64,000 nt of DNA from Streptomyces kronopolitis (GTDB lineage Bacteria; Actinomycetota; Actinomycetes; Streptomycetales; Streptomycetaceae). The notes below the pieces were generated by a model, which searched no databases, was not told the origin of the DNA, and worked only from the letters and a program-made list of their open reading frames with translations. Location of the stretch: assembly GCF_014646275.1 (NCBI RefSeq), contig NZ_BMND01000027.1, positions 40,421-104,420 of the forward strand, written 5' to 3'. Below, one piece after another: positions 42,429-57,400 of this stretch (position 1 is the stretch's first letter; each line of letters opens with the position of its first letter). The translations under genes and the position numbers were made by a program.

Positions 42429-45400
42429 TCATGACATGCCGAGGTCGTTGTCGATGAAGTCGAAGATCTCGTCCGCGGTGGCGGAGTTGATCCGGTCGCT
42501 CACCCCGGCGCCGTCGTCCGCCGCCGTGTCGGCCTCCGCCCGCTCGCTCCACTTCGCGAGCAGCGTCTGGAGGCGGGAGGCGATCCTGGCCCGCTGCGGA
42601 TCGTCCTGCGCCACGTCGGCGAGCACGTCCTCCAGCCGGTCCAGTTCGGCGAGCGCGGGCAGCGCCCCGGCGGAGTCCCCCGCGGCGACCTGGGTGCGCA
42701 GATGGCGGGCGAGGGCCGCGGCGGTCGGGTGGTCGAACAGCAGCGTGGCGGGCAGCTGGGTGCCGGTGGCCAGACCGAGCCGGTTGCGCAGCTCGACGGC
42801 CATCAGCGAGTCGAAGCCCAGCTCGCTGAACGCCCGCTTCGGGTCGATGGCGTCCACCGCGTCGTATCCGAGGACACCGGCGACCTGGGTGCGCACGAGC
42901 GTGACCAGGACGCGTTCCTGGTCCGTCTCGCTGCGCCCGGCCAGTTGGGCGCGCAGCGCCCGCAGACCGCCGGGCCCGTCGCCGTCCGCGGACTCGCGCT
43001 CGGGGGTCGCCCGCCGGGCCTCCGGCAGGTCGGCGAGGAGCGCGCTGGGCCGCACCGAGGTGAAGCCGGGGACGAAGCGCGCCCAGTCCACGTCGGCCAC
43101 CGTCAGTGTGGTGTCGCCGCGGGTGAGGGCCCGCTCCAGCGCGTCGACCGCCAGCCGCGGGGCGAGGGTGTTCATGCCGCCGCGGGTGAGGCGCTCGACC
43201 AGCTGCTCGTCGCCCGCGCCGCCGGCCGCCATGCCGGCGCCGGCCCACGGGCCCCAGGCGACGGAGGTGGCGGGGAGCCCCAGGGCGTGCCGGTGCTCGG
43301 CGAGGGCGTCCAGGTAGGCGTTGGCGGCGGCGTAGTTGGCCTGGCCGGTCGCCCCTGCCGTGCCGGCGAAGGACGAGAACAGCACGAACGCGCTGAGGCC
43401 GTCGGTCAGTTCGTGCAGATGCGCCGCGGCCGCCATCTTGGACCGCAGGACGGCGTCCAGTCGGTCCCCGTCGAGTCCGGCGAGGAGCCCGTCGTCGAGC
43501 ACGCCCGCGGCGTGGAACACCGCGTCGACGGGGTGTTCGGCCAGCAGTCGGGCGAGCGCGTCGCGGTCGGCGGCGTCGCATGCGGCGAGCGTCACCCGGG
43601 TGCCGCGGGCGGTGAGTTCGTCCCGCAGCTCGGCCGCGCCCTCGGCCCGCGGGCCGCGCCGGCCCGCCAGGATCAGGTGTGCGGCGCCCCGGTCGGCCAG
43701 CCGGCGGGCCAGGTGTGCGCCGAGCGCGCCGGTGCCGCCGGTGATCAGTACGGTGCCGGTGCACGCCCACGGCTCGTCGGTGCCGGGTGCGGTGTCGGGG
43801 GTCCGGGCGCGGACCAGCCGCCGGGCGAACACGCCCGAGCCGCGTACGGCGATCTGGTCCTCGCCCGGACCGGCTTCCAGGACCGCGCACAGCCGCGCCA
43901 CGGCCCGCTCGTCGGGCTCGCCGGGCAGGTCGATCAGACCGCCCCAGCTCTGCGGCTGCTCCAGCGCGGCGACCCGTCCCAGGCCCCAGACGGCGGCCTG
44001 GACGGGGGACGGCACGGCCTCGCCCTCGCGGACCGCGACGGCCCCGGTGGTCGCGCACCACAGGGGCGCGCCGGTGCCCAGGTCGTCGAGCGCCTGGACG
44101 AGGGCCATGGTGGCGGCGAGTCCGCCGGGTGTGGCGGGCTGGCCGCGGTGCGGTTCCTCGTCGGTGCCGAGCAGGGACAGCACCCCGTCGACGGGGCCCG
44201 ACTCGCCCAGCAGGGCGGCCAGTTGGTCGGCGAGCGACTTGCGGTCGGCGCGGGCGCAGTCGACCTCGACCGGGACGACCGCGGCCGCGCCGTGGGCGGT
44301 GAGCCCGGCCGCGAGCGCCGTCTCCCAGGCACGGTCGGCGTGGCCCGCGGGGTGCACGAGCAGCCAGGTGCCGGAGAGCACGGGGGCCGGGGCGTCGCCG
44401 GCCGGCCGCCAGCTGACCCGGTATTCCCAGCCGTCGGCGACGGAGCGTTCGCGCTGCTGGTGGCGCCACGAGGACAGCGCGGGCAGTACGTCGCGCAGCG
44501 GGGCGTCACCGGACAGGTGCAGGCGCTCGGCCAGCTCGCCCGGGTCGGTGTGCTCCACGGCGGCCCAGAACTGGTCGTCGAGCGACTGTGCCGCCCCGTC
44601 CCCGTTCTGCGGGCCGGCCGGCTCCAGCCAGTACCGGCGCCGCTGGAAGGCGTAGGTGGGCAGCTCGACCTGGCGCGCGCCCTCGCCGTACAGCGCGGCG
44701 GGCCCGGCGCCGAGGCCGCGGACGTGCAGGTTCGCCGCGGCGAGCAGGGCGCTGCGCGCCTCGGGCCGGTCGCGCCGCAGGACGGGCAGCGCGGCGGCCT
44801 CCTCGCCGGGCTCGCGCAGGCTCTCCCACGCCATGGCGGCGAGGGCGCCGTCCGGTCCCAGTTCCAGGTAGGTCCGTATGCCGTCGGCCTCCAGGCGGCG
44901 GACGCCGTCGCAGAAGCGGACGGCCTCGCGGACGTGCCGCACCCAGTAGTCGGGCGAGGTCAGGTCGGCGTCGGCCGCCGGTTCCCCGGTCAGGTTGGAG
45001 ATGACGGGGACGCGCGGCGGTGCGTAGCGCACACCCCGCGCGATCTCGCCGAACTCCGCCAGCATCGTGTCCATCAGTGGAGAGTGAAACGCATGGCTGA
45101 CCCGCAAACGCCTAGTCTTTCGCCCGCGCTCGGCCAGCTGTGCGGCGATCTCGGTGACCGTGTCCTGCGCGCCGGAGACGACGACGGCCGTCGGGCCGTT
45201 CACCGCGGCGATCCCGGCCCGGTCGGCCAGGCCCGCCAGCAGCGGCCGGACCTCCTCCTCGGCGGCCTGCACGGCGATCATGGCGCCGCCTTCCGGCAGT
45301 GCCTGCATGAGGCGGCCGCGGGCGGCGACCAACCGGCACGCGTCCGCCAGGGTCAGCACCCCGGCGACGTGCGCGGCGGTCAGCTCGCCGATGGAGTGGC

Positions 45401-48400
45401 CGATCAGCACGTCGGGCCGGATGCCCCATGAGGTGACGAGCGCGTGCAGCGCGGTTTCCACGGCGAACAGCGCGGGCTGGGTGTAGGCCGTGCGGTCGAG
45501 CAGCGCGGCCTCGGGCGTGCCCTCGTCCGCGAAGACGATCTCGCGCAGCGGCCGTTCGAGGTGGCGGTCGAACTCCGCGCAGGCCTCGTCGAAGGCCGCC
45601 GCGTAGGCGGGGAAGCGGGCGTGCAGCTCGCGTCCCATGCCGGCGCGCTGGGATCCCTGGCCGCTGAACAGGAAGGCGAGCTTCCCGCCGGTGTCGGCGC
45701 GGCCGCGCACCAGCTCGGCCGTGTCCTCGCCGCGGGCCAGCGCGGCGAGGCCCTTCAGGAACGCGTCCCGGTCCTCGGCGACCAGCGCCGCCCGGTGGTC
45801 GAAGGCGGCCCGGGTGGTGGCGAGCGAGTACCCGAGGTCACGCACCGGCAGGTCCGGGCGGTCGGTGAGGTGGGCGCGCAGCCGCTTCGCCTGGTCGCGC
45901 AGGGCGGCCCCGGACCGGGCGGACAGCGGCCAGACCACGGGTCCCGCCGGGTCGTCGGCTCCTGCGTCCGCGGCCCGCGCGGCATCGGCGGGCGCGGCAC
46001 CGTCACGCTCAACGGCTGCCTCCGGCCCGTCGTCGGCCGCGCCGTACTGTTCGAGCACCACATGCGCGTTGGTGCCGCTGATCCCGAACGAGGACACCGC
46101 GGCCCGGCGCGGCAGTTCGCACCGCGGCCACTCCACGGCCCGGGTCAGCAGCCGCACCTCGCCCGCCGACCAGTCGACGTGCGAGGACGGCTCGGTGACG
46201 TGCAGCGTGCGGGGCAGGACGCCCTTCCGGAGGGCCAGCACCATCTTGATCACACCGGCGATGCCGGCCGCGGCCTGGGTGTGTCCGATGTTGGACTTCA
46301 CCGAGCCCAGCCACAGCGGCCGGTCCGCCGCGCGGTCCTGGCCGTAGGTGGCGATCAGCGCCTGGGCCTCGATCGGGTCGCCCAGTGACGTCCCGGTGCC
46401 GTGCGCCTCGACCGCGTCCACCTCGTGGGCGTCGAGTCCGGCGTTGGCGAGCGCGGCCCGGATGACCCGCTGCTGGGAGGGCCCGTTGGGGGCGGTCAGG
46501 CCGTTCGAGGCGCCGTCCTGGTTGACCGCGGAGCCGCGGAGCACGGCGAGCACCGGGTGCCCGTTGCGGCGCGCGTCGGAGAGCCGCTCGACGAGGACGA
46601 TGCCCGCGCCCTCGCCCCAGCCGGTGCCGTCCGCGTCGTCGGCGAACGCCTTGCACCGCCCGTCGCCGGCCAGTCCTCCTTGCCGTCCGAACTCCACGAA
46701 GGCGCCGGGGGTGGCCATCACGGTCACCCCGCCGGCGAGGGCGAGGTCGCACTCCCCCAGCCGCAGCGACTGTGCGGCCAGGTGCAGCGCCACCAGCGAC
46801 GACGAACAGGCCGTGTCGACGGTGACGGCGGGGCCTTCGAGGCCGAGGGCGTAGGAGACCCGGCCGGACGTGACGCTGGTGGCGTGGCCGGTGAGCAGCT
46901 GCCCCTCGGCGCCCTCGGGCAGCGTGTGGGCGGCCGAGCCGTAGCCCTGGTAGTTCGTGCCGGCGAACACCCCGGTGCGGCTGCCGCGCAGCGTCGCCGG
47001 GTCGATGCCGGCCCGCTCCAGCGTCTCCCACGAGATCTCCAGCAGCAGCCGCTGCTGCGGGTCCATGGTGACCGCCTCCCGCGGCGAGATGCCGAAGAAG
47101 TCCGCGTCGAAGTCGCCGCTGTCGTAGAGGAATCCGCCCTCGACGCGGGTCGCGTCGTCGCCGGTCTGCCAGCCGCGGTCGTCCGGCAGCGGCGACAGCG
47201 CGTCCACGCCGTCGGCCAGCAGCCGCCAGAACTCCTCGGGGCTGCCGGCCCCGCCCGGGAACCGGCAGCTCATGGCGACCACGGCGAGCTGCTCCTCGCC
47301 GGTCACCGGCCGGCTGGCCACGGCCACCGGTGTCGCGGCCGCCTCGTCGTCCCCGAAGAGTTCGGTGCGCACGTGGCGGGCCAGCGCCGTCGGCGACGGG
47401 TAGTCGAAGACGAGCGTCGCCGGCAGCCGCAGACCGGTCGCGGCGCCCAGCCGGTTGCGCAGCTCGACGGCGGTCAGCGAGTCGATGCCCAGGCCGCGGA
47501 AGTCCCGGGCCGGCTCGACCGCTTCGGGGCCGGCGTGCCCGAGCACGAGTGCCGACTGCGCCCGGACGAGTTCCAGCACGGCGGGCTCCCGCTCGGCGGG
47601 CGGCAGCGCGGCCAGCCCGGTCCGCAGGTTCTCCGCGGCACCACCGGCGGCCGCCGACGCGGCCGAGCGCCGGGCGGACCCGGTCACCAGCCCGCGCAGC
47701 AGGGCCGGGGGCGCGGACTGCGGTGCCCGCAGCGCCGCGTGATCGAGCCGCACGGGGGCGTACACCGCTTCGGCGGTACGGAACGCGGCGTCGAACGCCG
47801 CCATGCCCTGCTCGGCGGTGAACGGCACCATGCCGCCACGCGCCATGCGCCGCAGATCGGCCTCCGCCAGCTCGCCGGTCATCCCCGCGCCGGGCGCCCA
47901 CGGGCCCCAGGCGAGTGCCGTGGCGGGCAGCCCCGCACCGTGCCTGGCCTGGGCGAACGCGTCCAGGAAGGCATTGGCCGCCGAGTAGTTGCCCTGCCCC
48001 GAGCCGCCGAACGTCCCGGCGACGGAGGAGAAGACGACGAACGCCGCCAGGTCCTCGCCCCGGGTCGCCTCGTGCAGTGCGCTCACCGCGTCCGCCTTCG
48101 GCACCAGCACGGCGTCCAGCCGCTCGGGCGTCAGCGAGGACAGCACACCGTCGTCGAGCACCCCGGCCGTGTGCACGACCGCGGTCAGCGGGTGCCGCCG
48201 CGGTACGGAGGCGAGCAGGTCGCGCAGGGCCTCGCGGTCCGCGGTGTCACAGGCGGCGACGGTGACCTCGGCTCCGAGGGCGGCGAGTTCCTCCCGCAGC
48301 GCCGCGGCACCCGGAGCCTGCGGCCCCCGGCGACTGGACAGCACCAGATGACGGACCCCGTGCGCGGTTACCAGATGCCGGGCCACCAGCGCGCCCAGAC

Positions 48401-51400
48401 CACCCGTACCGCCTGTGACCAGGACCGTTCCCTCCGCGTCGAGCGGAACCGGCATGGTCAGTACGACCTTGCCGACGTTCTTGGCCTGGCTGAGGTAGCG
48501 GAATGCCTCGGGCGCCTTGCGTACGTCCCACGCGGTGAGCGGCAGGGGCCGCAGCACGTCCTGCTCGAAGAGGGCGACGAGTGCCGTCAGCATCTCCCCG
48601 ATCCGCTCCGGACCGGCGTCGAACAGGTCGAACGCCCGGTAGCGCACCCCCTCGTGCGCGGCCGCGACCTCACCCGGGTCACGGACATCGGTCTTGCCCA
48701 TCTCCAGGAACCGACCGCCGCGCGGCAGCAGCCGCAGCGAGGCGTCCACGAACTCCCGCGCCAGGGAGTCCAGCACCACATCCACACCCCGGCCACCGGT
48801 CGCCGCCAGGAACGACCGCTCGAAGTCCAGCTCACGCGAGGACGCGATATGGGCCTCGTCCAGACCCGACGACCGCAGCGTCTCCCACTTCCCCGGACTC
48901 GCGGTCCCGAACACCTCCGCGCCCAGATGCCGCGCCAGCTGCACGGCGGCCATGCCCACACCACCCGCGGCGGCGTGCACCAGCACCGACTCGCCCGCCT
49001 GGAGTTCCCCCAGGTCCACCAGGGCGTAGTAGGCCGTCAGGAACACCACCGGAACCGATGCCGCCTGCGCGAACGACCAGCCCTCGGGGACGCGGGCGAG
49101 GGTGCGCGCATCGGCCACCGCGCGCGGGCCGAAGGACTGGGTGAACAGCCCCATGACCCGGTCGCCCGGGGCGAACCCGGTCACCCCGGGCCCGACCTCG
49201 GTGACCACACCGGCGCCCTCGATCCCCAGCGCCACGGCGTCACCCGGATACATGCCGAGTGCGTTCAGCACATCACGGAAGTTCAGACCCGCGGCACGCA
49301 CCGCGATCCGCACCTCCCCGGCGCCCAACTCCGCCTGCGCCGTGGGGGATTCGGCGAGACGCAGGTTCGCCAGCGTGCCCTTCTCGGCGATGTCCAGGCA
49401 CCACGCCTCGCTCTGCTCGGGCACCGGCAGCGCGTCCGGCCGCACGTGCCTGCTGAGCCTGGGGACGTACACCTGGCCCGCGCGGACGGCCAGTTCGGGC
49501 TCGTCGTGGGCCAGCGCGGCGGGAAGGGCGGCGAGGGACTCGCTCGCGGCGTCCAGATCGACCAGCGTGAAGCGGTCCGGGTGCTCCGAACGCGCCGACC
49601 GGACGAGCCCCCACACGGCGGCCAGCGCCGGGTCCGGCCGCCGTTCGTCCACGGTGACCGCACCCTGGGTGACGACGACCAGCCGGGCCGCCGCGAACCG
49701 CTCATCGGCCAGCCATGCCTGAAGCAGCGCGAGCGCCCGATGGGCCGCGGTGTGCGCGGCGGCGGCCGGGTCGCCGTCAGGGGCGTCCAGCCGCAGCAGG
49801 ACGTGGGACGGCACCTCGTCCTGCGGAAGCGAGGCGAGCTCCGGGTACACGGTCGCGCCGATGGCGGACAGGTCGAGCCGGACCTCGGCGCCTTCGCACG
49901 CATCGACGGCCGCGTCGATGGATATCGGGGGCTGGGTGGACGCGTCGGTCGTGGCGGGTTCCGGCAGCGGAATCCAGTCCATCGTGTGCAGCGCGGTGTC
50001 CTGCCCGCCCGCCTTGGCCTGGGCGATTCCGTCGGCCGACACCGGTCGCAGGACCAGGGAGTCGATCGTCGCGACGGGGGCGCCCGAGGCGTCGGCCAGC
50101 TCCAGGGCGACCGAGTCGGGTCCGCGCACGGTCAGCCGGGCACGCAGCACCGACGCTCCGGACGCGTGCAGCGTCGCCCCCGACCAGGAGAACGGCAGCC
50201 TGCCCCGGCTCTCGTCCGACCCCTCCTCGTCCGCCCGGCCCGACTCCACTAGTCCGAGCGCGTGCAGCACCGAGTCCAGCAACGCCGGGTGCAGCCCGAA
50301 GCCGGCCGCCTGGGGGACGGCGCTCTCCGGTAGCTCGACCGAGGCGAACAGCTCGTCACCACGGCTCCATACCTGCCGCAGACCACGGAAGAGTGGACCG
50401 TAGCCGAACCCCGCCTCCGTCAGCCCCTCGTACAGCCCCTCGACGGAGACGGGCTCCGCACCGGCGGGCGGCCACTGGGACAGACCGGCCCCGGGGGCCG
50501 CGCCGTCCGTACCGAGGACACCGACCGCATGGCGTACCCACGGCTGGTCGGCCCGCGCGTCCTGCGGCCGGGAGTAGACGCTCAGCGTCCGGCGCCCGGT
50601 CTCGTCCGCGGCCCCGACGGCCACCTGGAGCTGTACGGCGCCCCGCTCCGGCAGGACCAGCGGCGCCTGCAGTGTCAATTCCTCCACCTGCGCGCAGCCC
50701 ACCTGGTCGCCGGCACGGACGGCCAGCTCCAGGAAGGCGGTGCCGGGCAGCAGGACCGAGCCCGAGACGCAGTGCTCGGCGAGCCAGGGCTGCGCGGCGA
50801 CGGACACCCGCCCCGTGAACACCACGGCGTCATCGTCGGCCGAGCCGTACGCGCCGTCGAAGCCGTCCGCACCGTCCGCGCTGCCGGCCAGCGAGACGGC
50901 AGCACCCAGCAAGGGGTGCTGCGCGGACACCAGCCCGGCAGAACCGAGATCGCCAGCCGGCAGACCCGTGAACCGGGGCCAGTAGCGCTGGTGTTGGAAG
51001 GCGTAGGTGGGGAGGTCGACGGGGGTGGGGGTGTTGGTGGTGCCCTCGTTGGGGGTGGTGGGGAAGAAGGTCGGCCAGTTGATGGTAAGGCCGTGGGCGA
51101 AGGCGCGTCCGGCGGCGGTCAGTACGGCGGATATCTCGCCGCGGTCGTCGCCCCGCAGGGTGGGGATGAGAACCGGGCCCGCGTCCAGGTCCGTGGCCGT
51201 GGCCGTGTCGTTGTCAAGGCAACCCTGTGCCATGGCGGTGAGGGTGCCGTCCGGACCGATCTCCAGGAACCGGGTGACCTCGTGCTCCGCCAACCAGCGG
51301 ATGCCATCGGCGAACCGGACCGCCTCACGGACGTGCCGCACCCAGTAGGCGGGGGACGTCAGGTCCTGGGCTGTGGCGAGTTGGCCGGTGACGTTCGAGA

Positions 51401-54400
51401 CGACCGGGATACGAGGCTCGGCGTACGTCACGCTGTCGGCGACGGTGCGGAACTCGTCGAGCATCGGCTCCATCAACGGCGAGTGAAACGCGTGGCTGAC
51501 CGTGAGCCGCTTGACCTTCCGACCGTCAGACTCGAAGCGGCCAGCGATCTCCGAGACCGCTGCTTCCTCGCCAGAGATCACAACCGACTTCGGGCCGTTG
51601 ATCGCGGCGATGCTCACCCGCTGCTCCTGGCCCTCCAGCAGCGGCAACACCTCATCCTCGGCGGCCTGAAGCGCGACCATGGCACCACCCGCCGGAAGCG
51701 CCTGCATCAGACGACCACGAGCCGCCACCAGACGGCAGGCGTCCTCCAACGACAGCACGCCCGCGATGTGCGCGGCCACCAACTCACCGATGGAATGCCC
51801 CACCAGGTAGTCCGGCCGGACACCGAACGACTCCACCAGCCGGAACAGCGCCACCTCGACGGCGAACAACGCCGGCTGAGTGAACCCCGTCTGGTTCAGG
51901 GGCTCCGCGTCCTCGCCGAACACCACATCCCGCAGGGGCGAAGCCAGCTCACCGTCAAAGTGCGCACAGACAGCGTCAAAGGCATCGGCGAACACCGGGA
52001 ACGCGTCATACAGCTCACGCCCCATCCCCAACCTCTGCGCACCCTGACCCGTGAACAGCAGCGCGAGTCGCGCTTCGGGTGCAGCTACAGCGCTCACCAC
52101 GGAAGCGGCTTCGCCCCCGGTGGCAAGCGCCCTGAGTCCGTCAACCAGCGCAGACCGCTCGGTGCCGAGCACGACGGCCCGGTGCTCGAACGCCGATCGT
52201 GTCGTGGCGAGGGCGAACCCCACCTCCGGCGCCCCGAGTTCAGGCCGGGCCTCCACATGCGCCAACAACCGCTGCGCCTGCGCCCGCAACCCTTCCCGGC
52301 TCCGCGCCGACACCACCCACGGCACCACACCCACATCACCAACCGGCGCGGCCTCCGTGCTCTCCTCCACCGGAGCCTGCTCGATCACCACGTGCGCATT
52401 GGTCCCACTCACGCCGAACGCCGAGACACCGGCCCGACGCGGCCGCTCACCCTCCGGCCACGCCACTGCCTCGGTGAGCAGCCGCACGTCACCCGCCGAC
52501 CAGTCCACATGCGAGGACGGCTCATCGGCATACAGGGTCTGCGGCAGCACACCGTGCTGGAGCGCCAGCACCATCTTGATGACACCGGCCGCACCCGCGG
52601 CAGCCTGCGTGTGCCCGATGTTCGACTTCACCGAACCCAGCCACAACGGCCGGTCTTCATCCCGGTCCTGGCCATACGTCGCAAGCAGCGCCTGCGCCTC
52701 GATCGGGTCACCCAGGGACGTTCCGGTGCCGTGCGCCTCGACCACGTCCACATCGGACGCCGACAGTCCCGCACCGGCCAGCGCCTGCCGGATCACCCGC
52801 TGCTGCGAGGGACCGTTCGGCGCCGTCAAACCATTCGACGCACCATCCTGATTCACCGCAGAACCCGCCACCACAGCCAACACCCGATGGCCATTGCGCC
52901 GCGCATCCGACAGCCGCTCCACCACCAGTACACCGGCGCCCTCGCCCCAGCCGGTGCCATCCGCGGCGTCCGAGAACGCCTTGCACCGGCCATCAGCGGC
53001 AAGACCACGCTGCTGGCTGAATTCGATGAACGCGCCTGGCGTCGACATCACGGTCACACCGCCGGCCAGCGCTACATCACATTCACCCGAACGCAGCGAC
53101 TGCGCGGCCAGGTGCAGGGCGACCAGCGACGAGGAACACGCCGTGTCCACCGTGACGGCCGGCCCCTCCAGGCCCAGCGCATACGAGATCCGGCCCGACA
53201 CCACCGCGGCGGCGTTCCCGGTACCGAGGTAGCCGTCCTGGCCTTCCGGAGTGCTCAGCAGCAGGGCGGGATAGTCCTGGCCGTTGGAGCCGACGAAGAC
53301 TCCGGCCCGGCTCCCCCGCAGCGTCTGCGGATCAATGCCGGAACGCTCCAGCGCCTCCCAGGAGGTCTCCAGCAGCAGCCGCTGCTGCGGGTCGATCGCG
53401 ACCGCTTCCCGTGGGCTGATACCGAAGAACGCCGGATCGAACTGGTCGACCCCGCTGACGAATCCACCGTGGCGCGAGTAGCTCTTCCCCGGCTGGCCCG
53501 GAGTCGGGTCGTAGAGGCCATCGAGGTCCCAGCCACGGTCATCGGGAAGCTCGGTGACCGCGTCCTCCGCCCCGGCCACCAGCCGCCACAGGTCCTCGGG
53601 AGTGACGACCCCACCGGGAAGCCGGCAGCTCATCCCGACGATGACCACCGGATCGTCCGAGACGGAAGCCAGCGCAGGCAGACCGGCCGATGCGTCCGCC
53701 CCGGTGCCGAACAGCTCATCGCCCAGGAAGCGCGCCAGGTCGACCGGCGACGGATAGTCGAAGACGACGGTGGCGGGCAGCCGCAGACCGGTTTCGGTGT
53801 TCAACCGGCCGCGCAGCTCCACAGCGGTCAGCGAGTCAAAGCCCAGGTCACGGAAGGCAGAACGCGCTTCGAGCGACTCCGGCTTGTGGTAACCGAGGAC
53901 CGCTGCGGCGTGCGTACGCACCAACTCCAACAGCGCCCGCTCCCGCTCCACCACCGACAGCCCAGCGAGACGCTCCCGCATCACACCAGCGCCGGAAACC
54001 TCACCACCAGCGCCGGCAGCCAACGCCGCCCGCACCTCCGGCAGATCCTCCAGCAACGGACTCGGACGGGCACTCGCGAACGCGGGGGCAAACCGCTCCC
54101 AGTCCACGTCCGCCACGACCACCGAACCCTCACCCGCGCCAACAGCCGACTCCAGAGCCGACACCGCACGAACCGGATCCAACGCCCTCAACCCACGGCG
54201 CAGCAGATGCTCCTCCGCACCCTCCGCGCCGACCATCCCACCGCCGGCCCACGGGCCCCACGCCACCGAACAACCCACCGCACCCCGCGCACGACGAGCC
54301 TCCACCAGACCCTCAACAAAGGCGTTCCCCGCCGCATACGCCGCCTGACCACCACTCCCCCAGACACCAGCGATCGACGAGAACACCACGAAGGCATCCA

Positions 54401-57400
54401 GCTCACGGTCGCCCAGCACCTCATCCAGCACCACAGCGCCGGAGACCTTCGCCCCCATCACCTCAGCGAAATGCTCCGCATCCACGTCACCCAGGGGCAC
54501 GGAATCCACGACCCCCGCCGCATGAACAACGGCGTCCACGTCACATTCGGACAGCAGAGCCTCGACCGCGCGCCGATCCGCGACGTCACAAGCCGCCACC
54601 GTCGCCTGAACACCCAGGCCCGACAGCTCCGCCTCCAGCTCCACCGCCCCCGGAGCCTCCAAACCACGGCGACTGGTCAAGACCACATGCTCCGCACCAC
54701 GCTCGGCCACCCAGCGCGCCACACGAGCACCCAGCGCACCCGTACCACCCGTGATCAGCACCGTCCCCCGCGGCTGCCAACCACCATCCACGTCCCCAGC
54801 CGGAGCCGGAGCGTGCACCAGCCGCCGCCCGAACACCCCCGACGCCCGTACCGCCACCTGATCCTCAGCACCATCGGCCAACACACCAACGAGCCGATCA
54901 AGAGCCCTGCGGTCCACGGCCTCCGGAAGATCCACCAGACCGCCCCACCGGTCCGGGAACTCCAGCGCGGCCACCCGACCCAGGCCCCACACCGCAGCCC
55001 CCACCGGATCCGGACCACCGTCCGACCGGCCCACCGCGACAGCCCCCCGCGTCACCAGCCACACACGCCCACCGACATCGGCGTCCCCCAGCGCCTGCAC
55101 CACCACGGCACTACGCACCACATCCGCGCAGCCCACCACCAGCACCCCGGCAACCGACTCCTCGCCCGCCGCCTCACGCACCCGCTCGGCCAGCAGCTCC
55201 CGGTCCATCTCCCCCGAGACACACTCCACCCGCTCAACCGACGCACCGCACTCCGACAGCCCGTCCACCACGGCCTCGGACCACTCCTCGCCCGGAGCCA
55301 CCACCGCGAGCCAACGACCGCCCGGCACCGCACCCGACGGCGCCACCAACGGCTTCCACTCCACCCGATACCGCCAGCTGTCCACGGTGGACTGCTCGTG
55401 CGGCTCGGGTGTGGCGCCCGTCGACTCCAGCCAGTAGCGCTCGCGCTGGAACGCGTACGTCGGCAGGTCCACCCGACGCGCCCCGGTGCCCGCGAAGTAC
55501 GCCGACCAGTCGAACGGTGCGCCCGACGCGAAGGCGCCGGCCATCGCCGACATCAGCGAGGTGGTCTCGGGCCGGTTCGTCCGCAGGGAGGCGAGGAACA
55601 CCCGCTCGGTGTCATCGTCCCCCGCGTCCGCGAGGCAGGCCTGTGCCATGGCGGTCAGGGTGCCTCCGGGGCCCAGCTCCAGGAGCCGGGTCACGCCGTG
55701 CTCCGCGAGCCAGCGAACACCGTCGGCGAACCGGACGGCGTCCCGCACATGCCGCACCCAGTAGTCGGGCGACGTCAGCTGCTCCGCCGTGGCGAGCTCA
55801 CCGGTCACATTCGAGACCACCGGGATACGAGGCTCCGCGAACGTCACGCTCTCCGCGACCGCCCGGAACTCCTCCAGCATCGGTTCCATCAACGGCGAGT
55901 GGAAGGCATGGCTGACCGTGAGCCGCTTGACCTTCCGACCCTCGGACTCGAAACGGTCGGCTATCTCCGCAACCGCCGCTTCCTCACCGGAAACCACCAC
56001 CGCCTGCGGACCATTCACCGCAGCCACACTCACCCGCTGCCCCAGACGCTCCAGCAGCGGCAACACCTCATCCTCGGCAGCCTGGAGCGACACCATCGCC
56101 CCACCCGCCGGCAGCGCCTGCATCAACCGGCCGCGAGCCGCGACCAGTCGGCAGGCGTCCTTCAGTGACAGCACGCCGGCCACATGCGCGGCCGTCAGCT
56201 CGCCGATGGAATGTCCCACCAGGTACTTGGGCTTGACGCCCCAGGACTCGATCAGCCGGTAGAGGGCCACTTCCACGGCGAAGAGCGCGGGCTGGGTGAA
56301 GGCCGTCCGGTGGAGGGCATCGGCGTCGGGTGCCTCGCCGAAGACGACCTCGCGCAGCGGGCGCTCCAGGTGGGTGTCGAGGAGCGCGCACGCCTCGTCG
56401 AATGCCGCGGCGAAGGCCGGGAACGCGGCATACAACTCGCGTCCCATTCCCGCGTGTTGGGCGCCCTGGCCGGTGAAGAGGAAGGCGGTGGCACCGCGCA
56501 TGGTGCGGCCGCCGACCACGTCGGCGCCGGGTCCCCCGATGCCGTTGGCGGCCAGTTCCTCCAGGCCGCGCAGGGCGGCGGCCCGGTCCTCGGCGAGGAC
56601 CACGGCGCGGTGTTCGAACGCGGTCCGGCCGGTGGTCAGGGAGTGGCCGACGTCGGTCAGGTCCAGCTCGTCCCGCTTGACCCGCGTCAGCAGTTGTGCG
56701 GCTTGTGCGCGGAGCGCGGCCGCGCTGCGGGCGGAGACCACCCAGGGGACGAGGGGCAGGGTGCGGGCGGGCTCGCCGTCGGCGTCCGGTGCCGGGGCCT
56801 CCTCGTCCGCCGGGGCCTCTTCCAGGATGGCGTGGGCGTTGGTGCCGCTGATGCCGAAGGACGAGACGCCGGCGCGGCGCGGGCGCCCCTCGTGCTGCCA
56901 GGGTCGCGCCTCGGTCAGTACCTCGACCTCGCCGGCGGACCACTCGATGTGGCGGGACGGCTCGGAGATGTGGAGGGACTTGGGGAGCGACCCGTGGTGC
57001 ATCGCCATGACCATCTTGATGACGCTGCCGACGCCGGCGGCCGACTGGGTGTGGCCGATGTTGGACTTGAGCGAGCCGAGCTGGAGCGGTCCGTGGTCGG
57101 CGCGGTCCTTGCCGTAGGTGGCGAGGAGTGCCTGGGCCTCGATGGGGTCGCCCAGCGAGGTACCGGTGCCGTGGGCGTCGACGGCGTCGACATCGCTCGG
57201 GGAGAGACCCGCCCGGGACAGCGCGGAGCGGATGACCCGCTGCTGGGAGGGGCCGTTGGGGGCGGTCAGTCCGTTGGAGGCGCCGTCGGAGTTGATGGCG
57301 GTGCCCCGGACGACGGCCAGCACCGGGTGGCCGTTCTTGCGGGCGTCGGAGAGCCGCTCGACGAGCAGCATGCCCGCGCCCTCCGACCAGCCGGTGCCGT

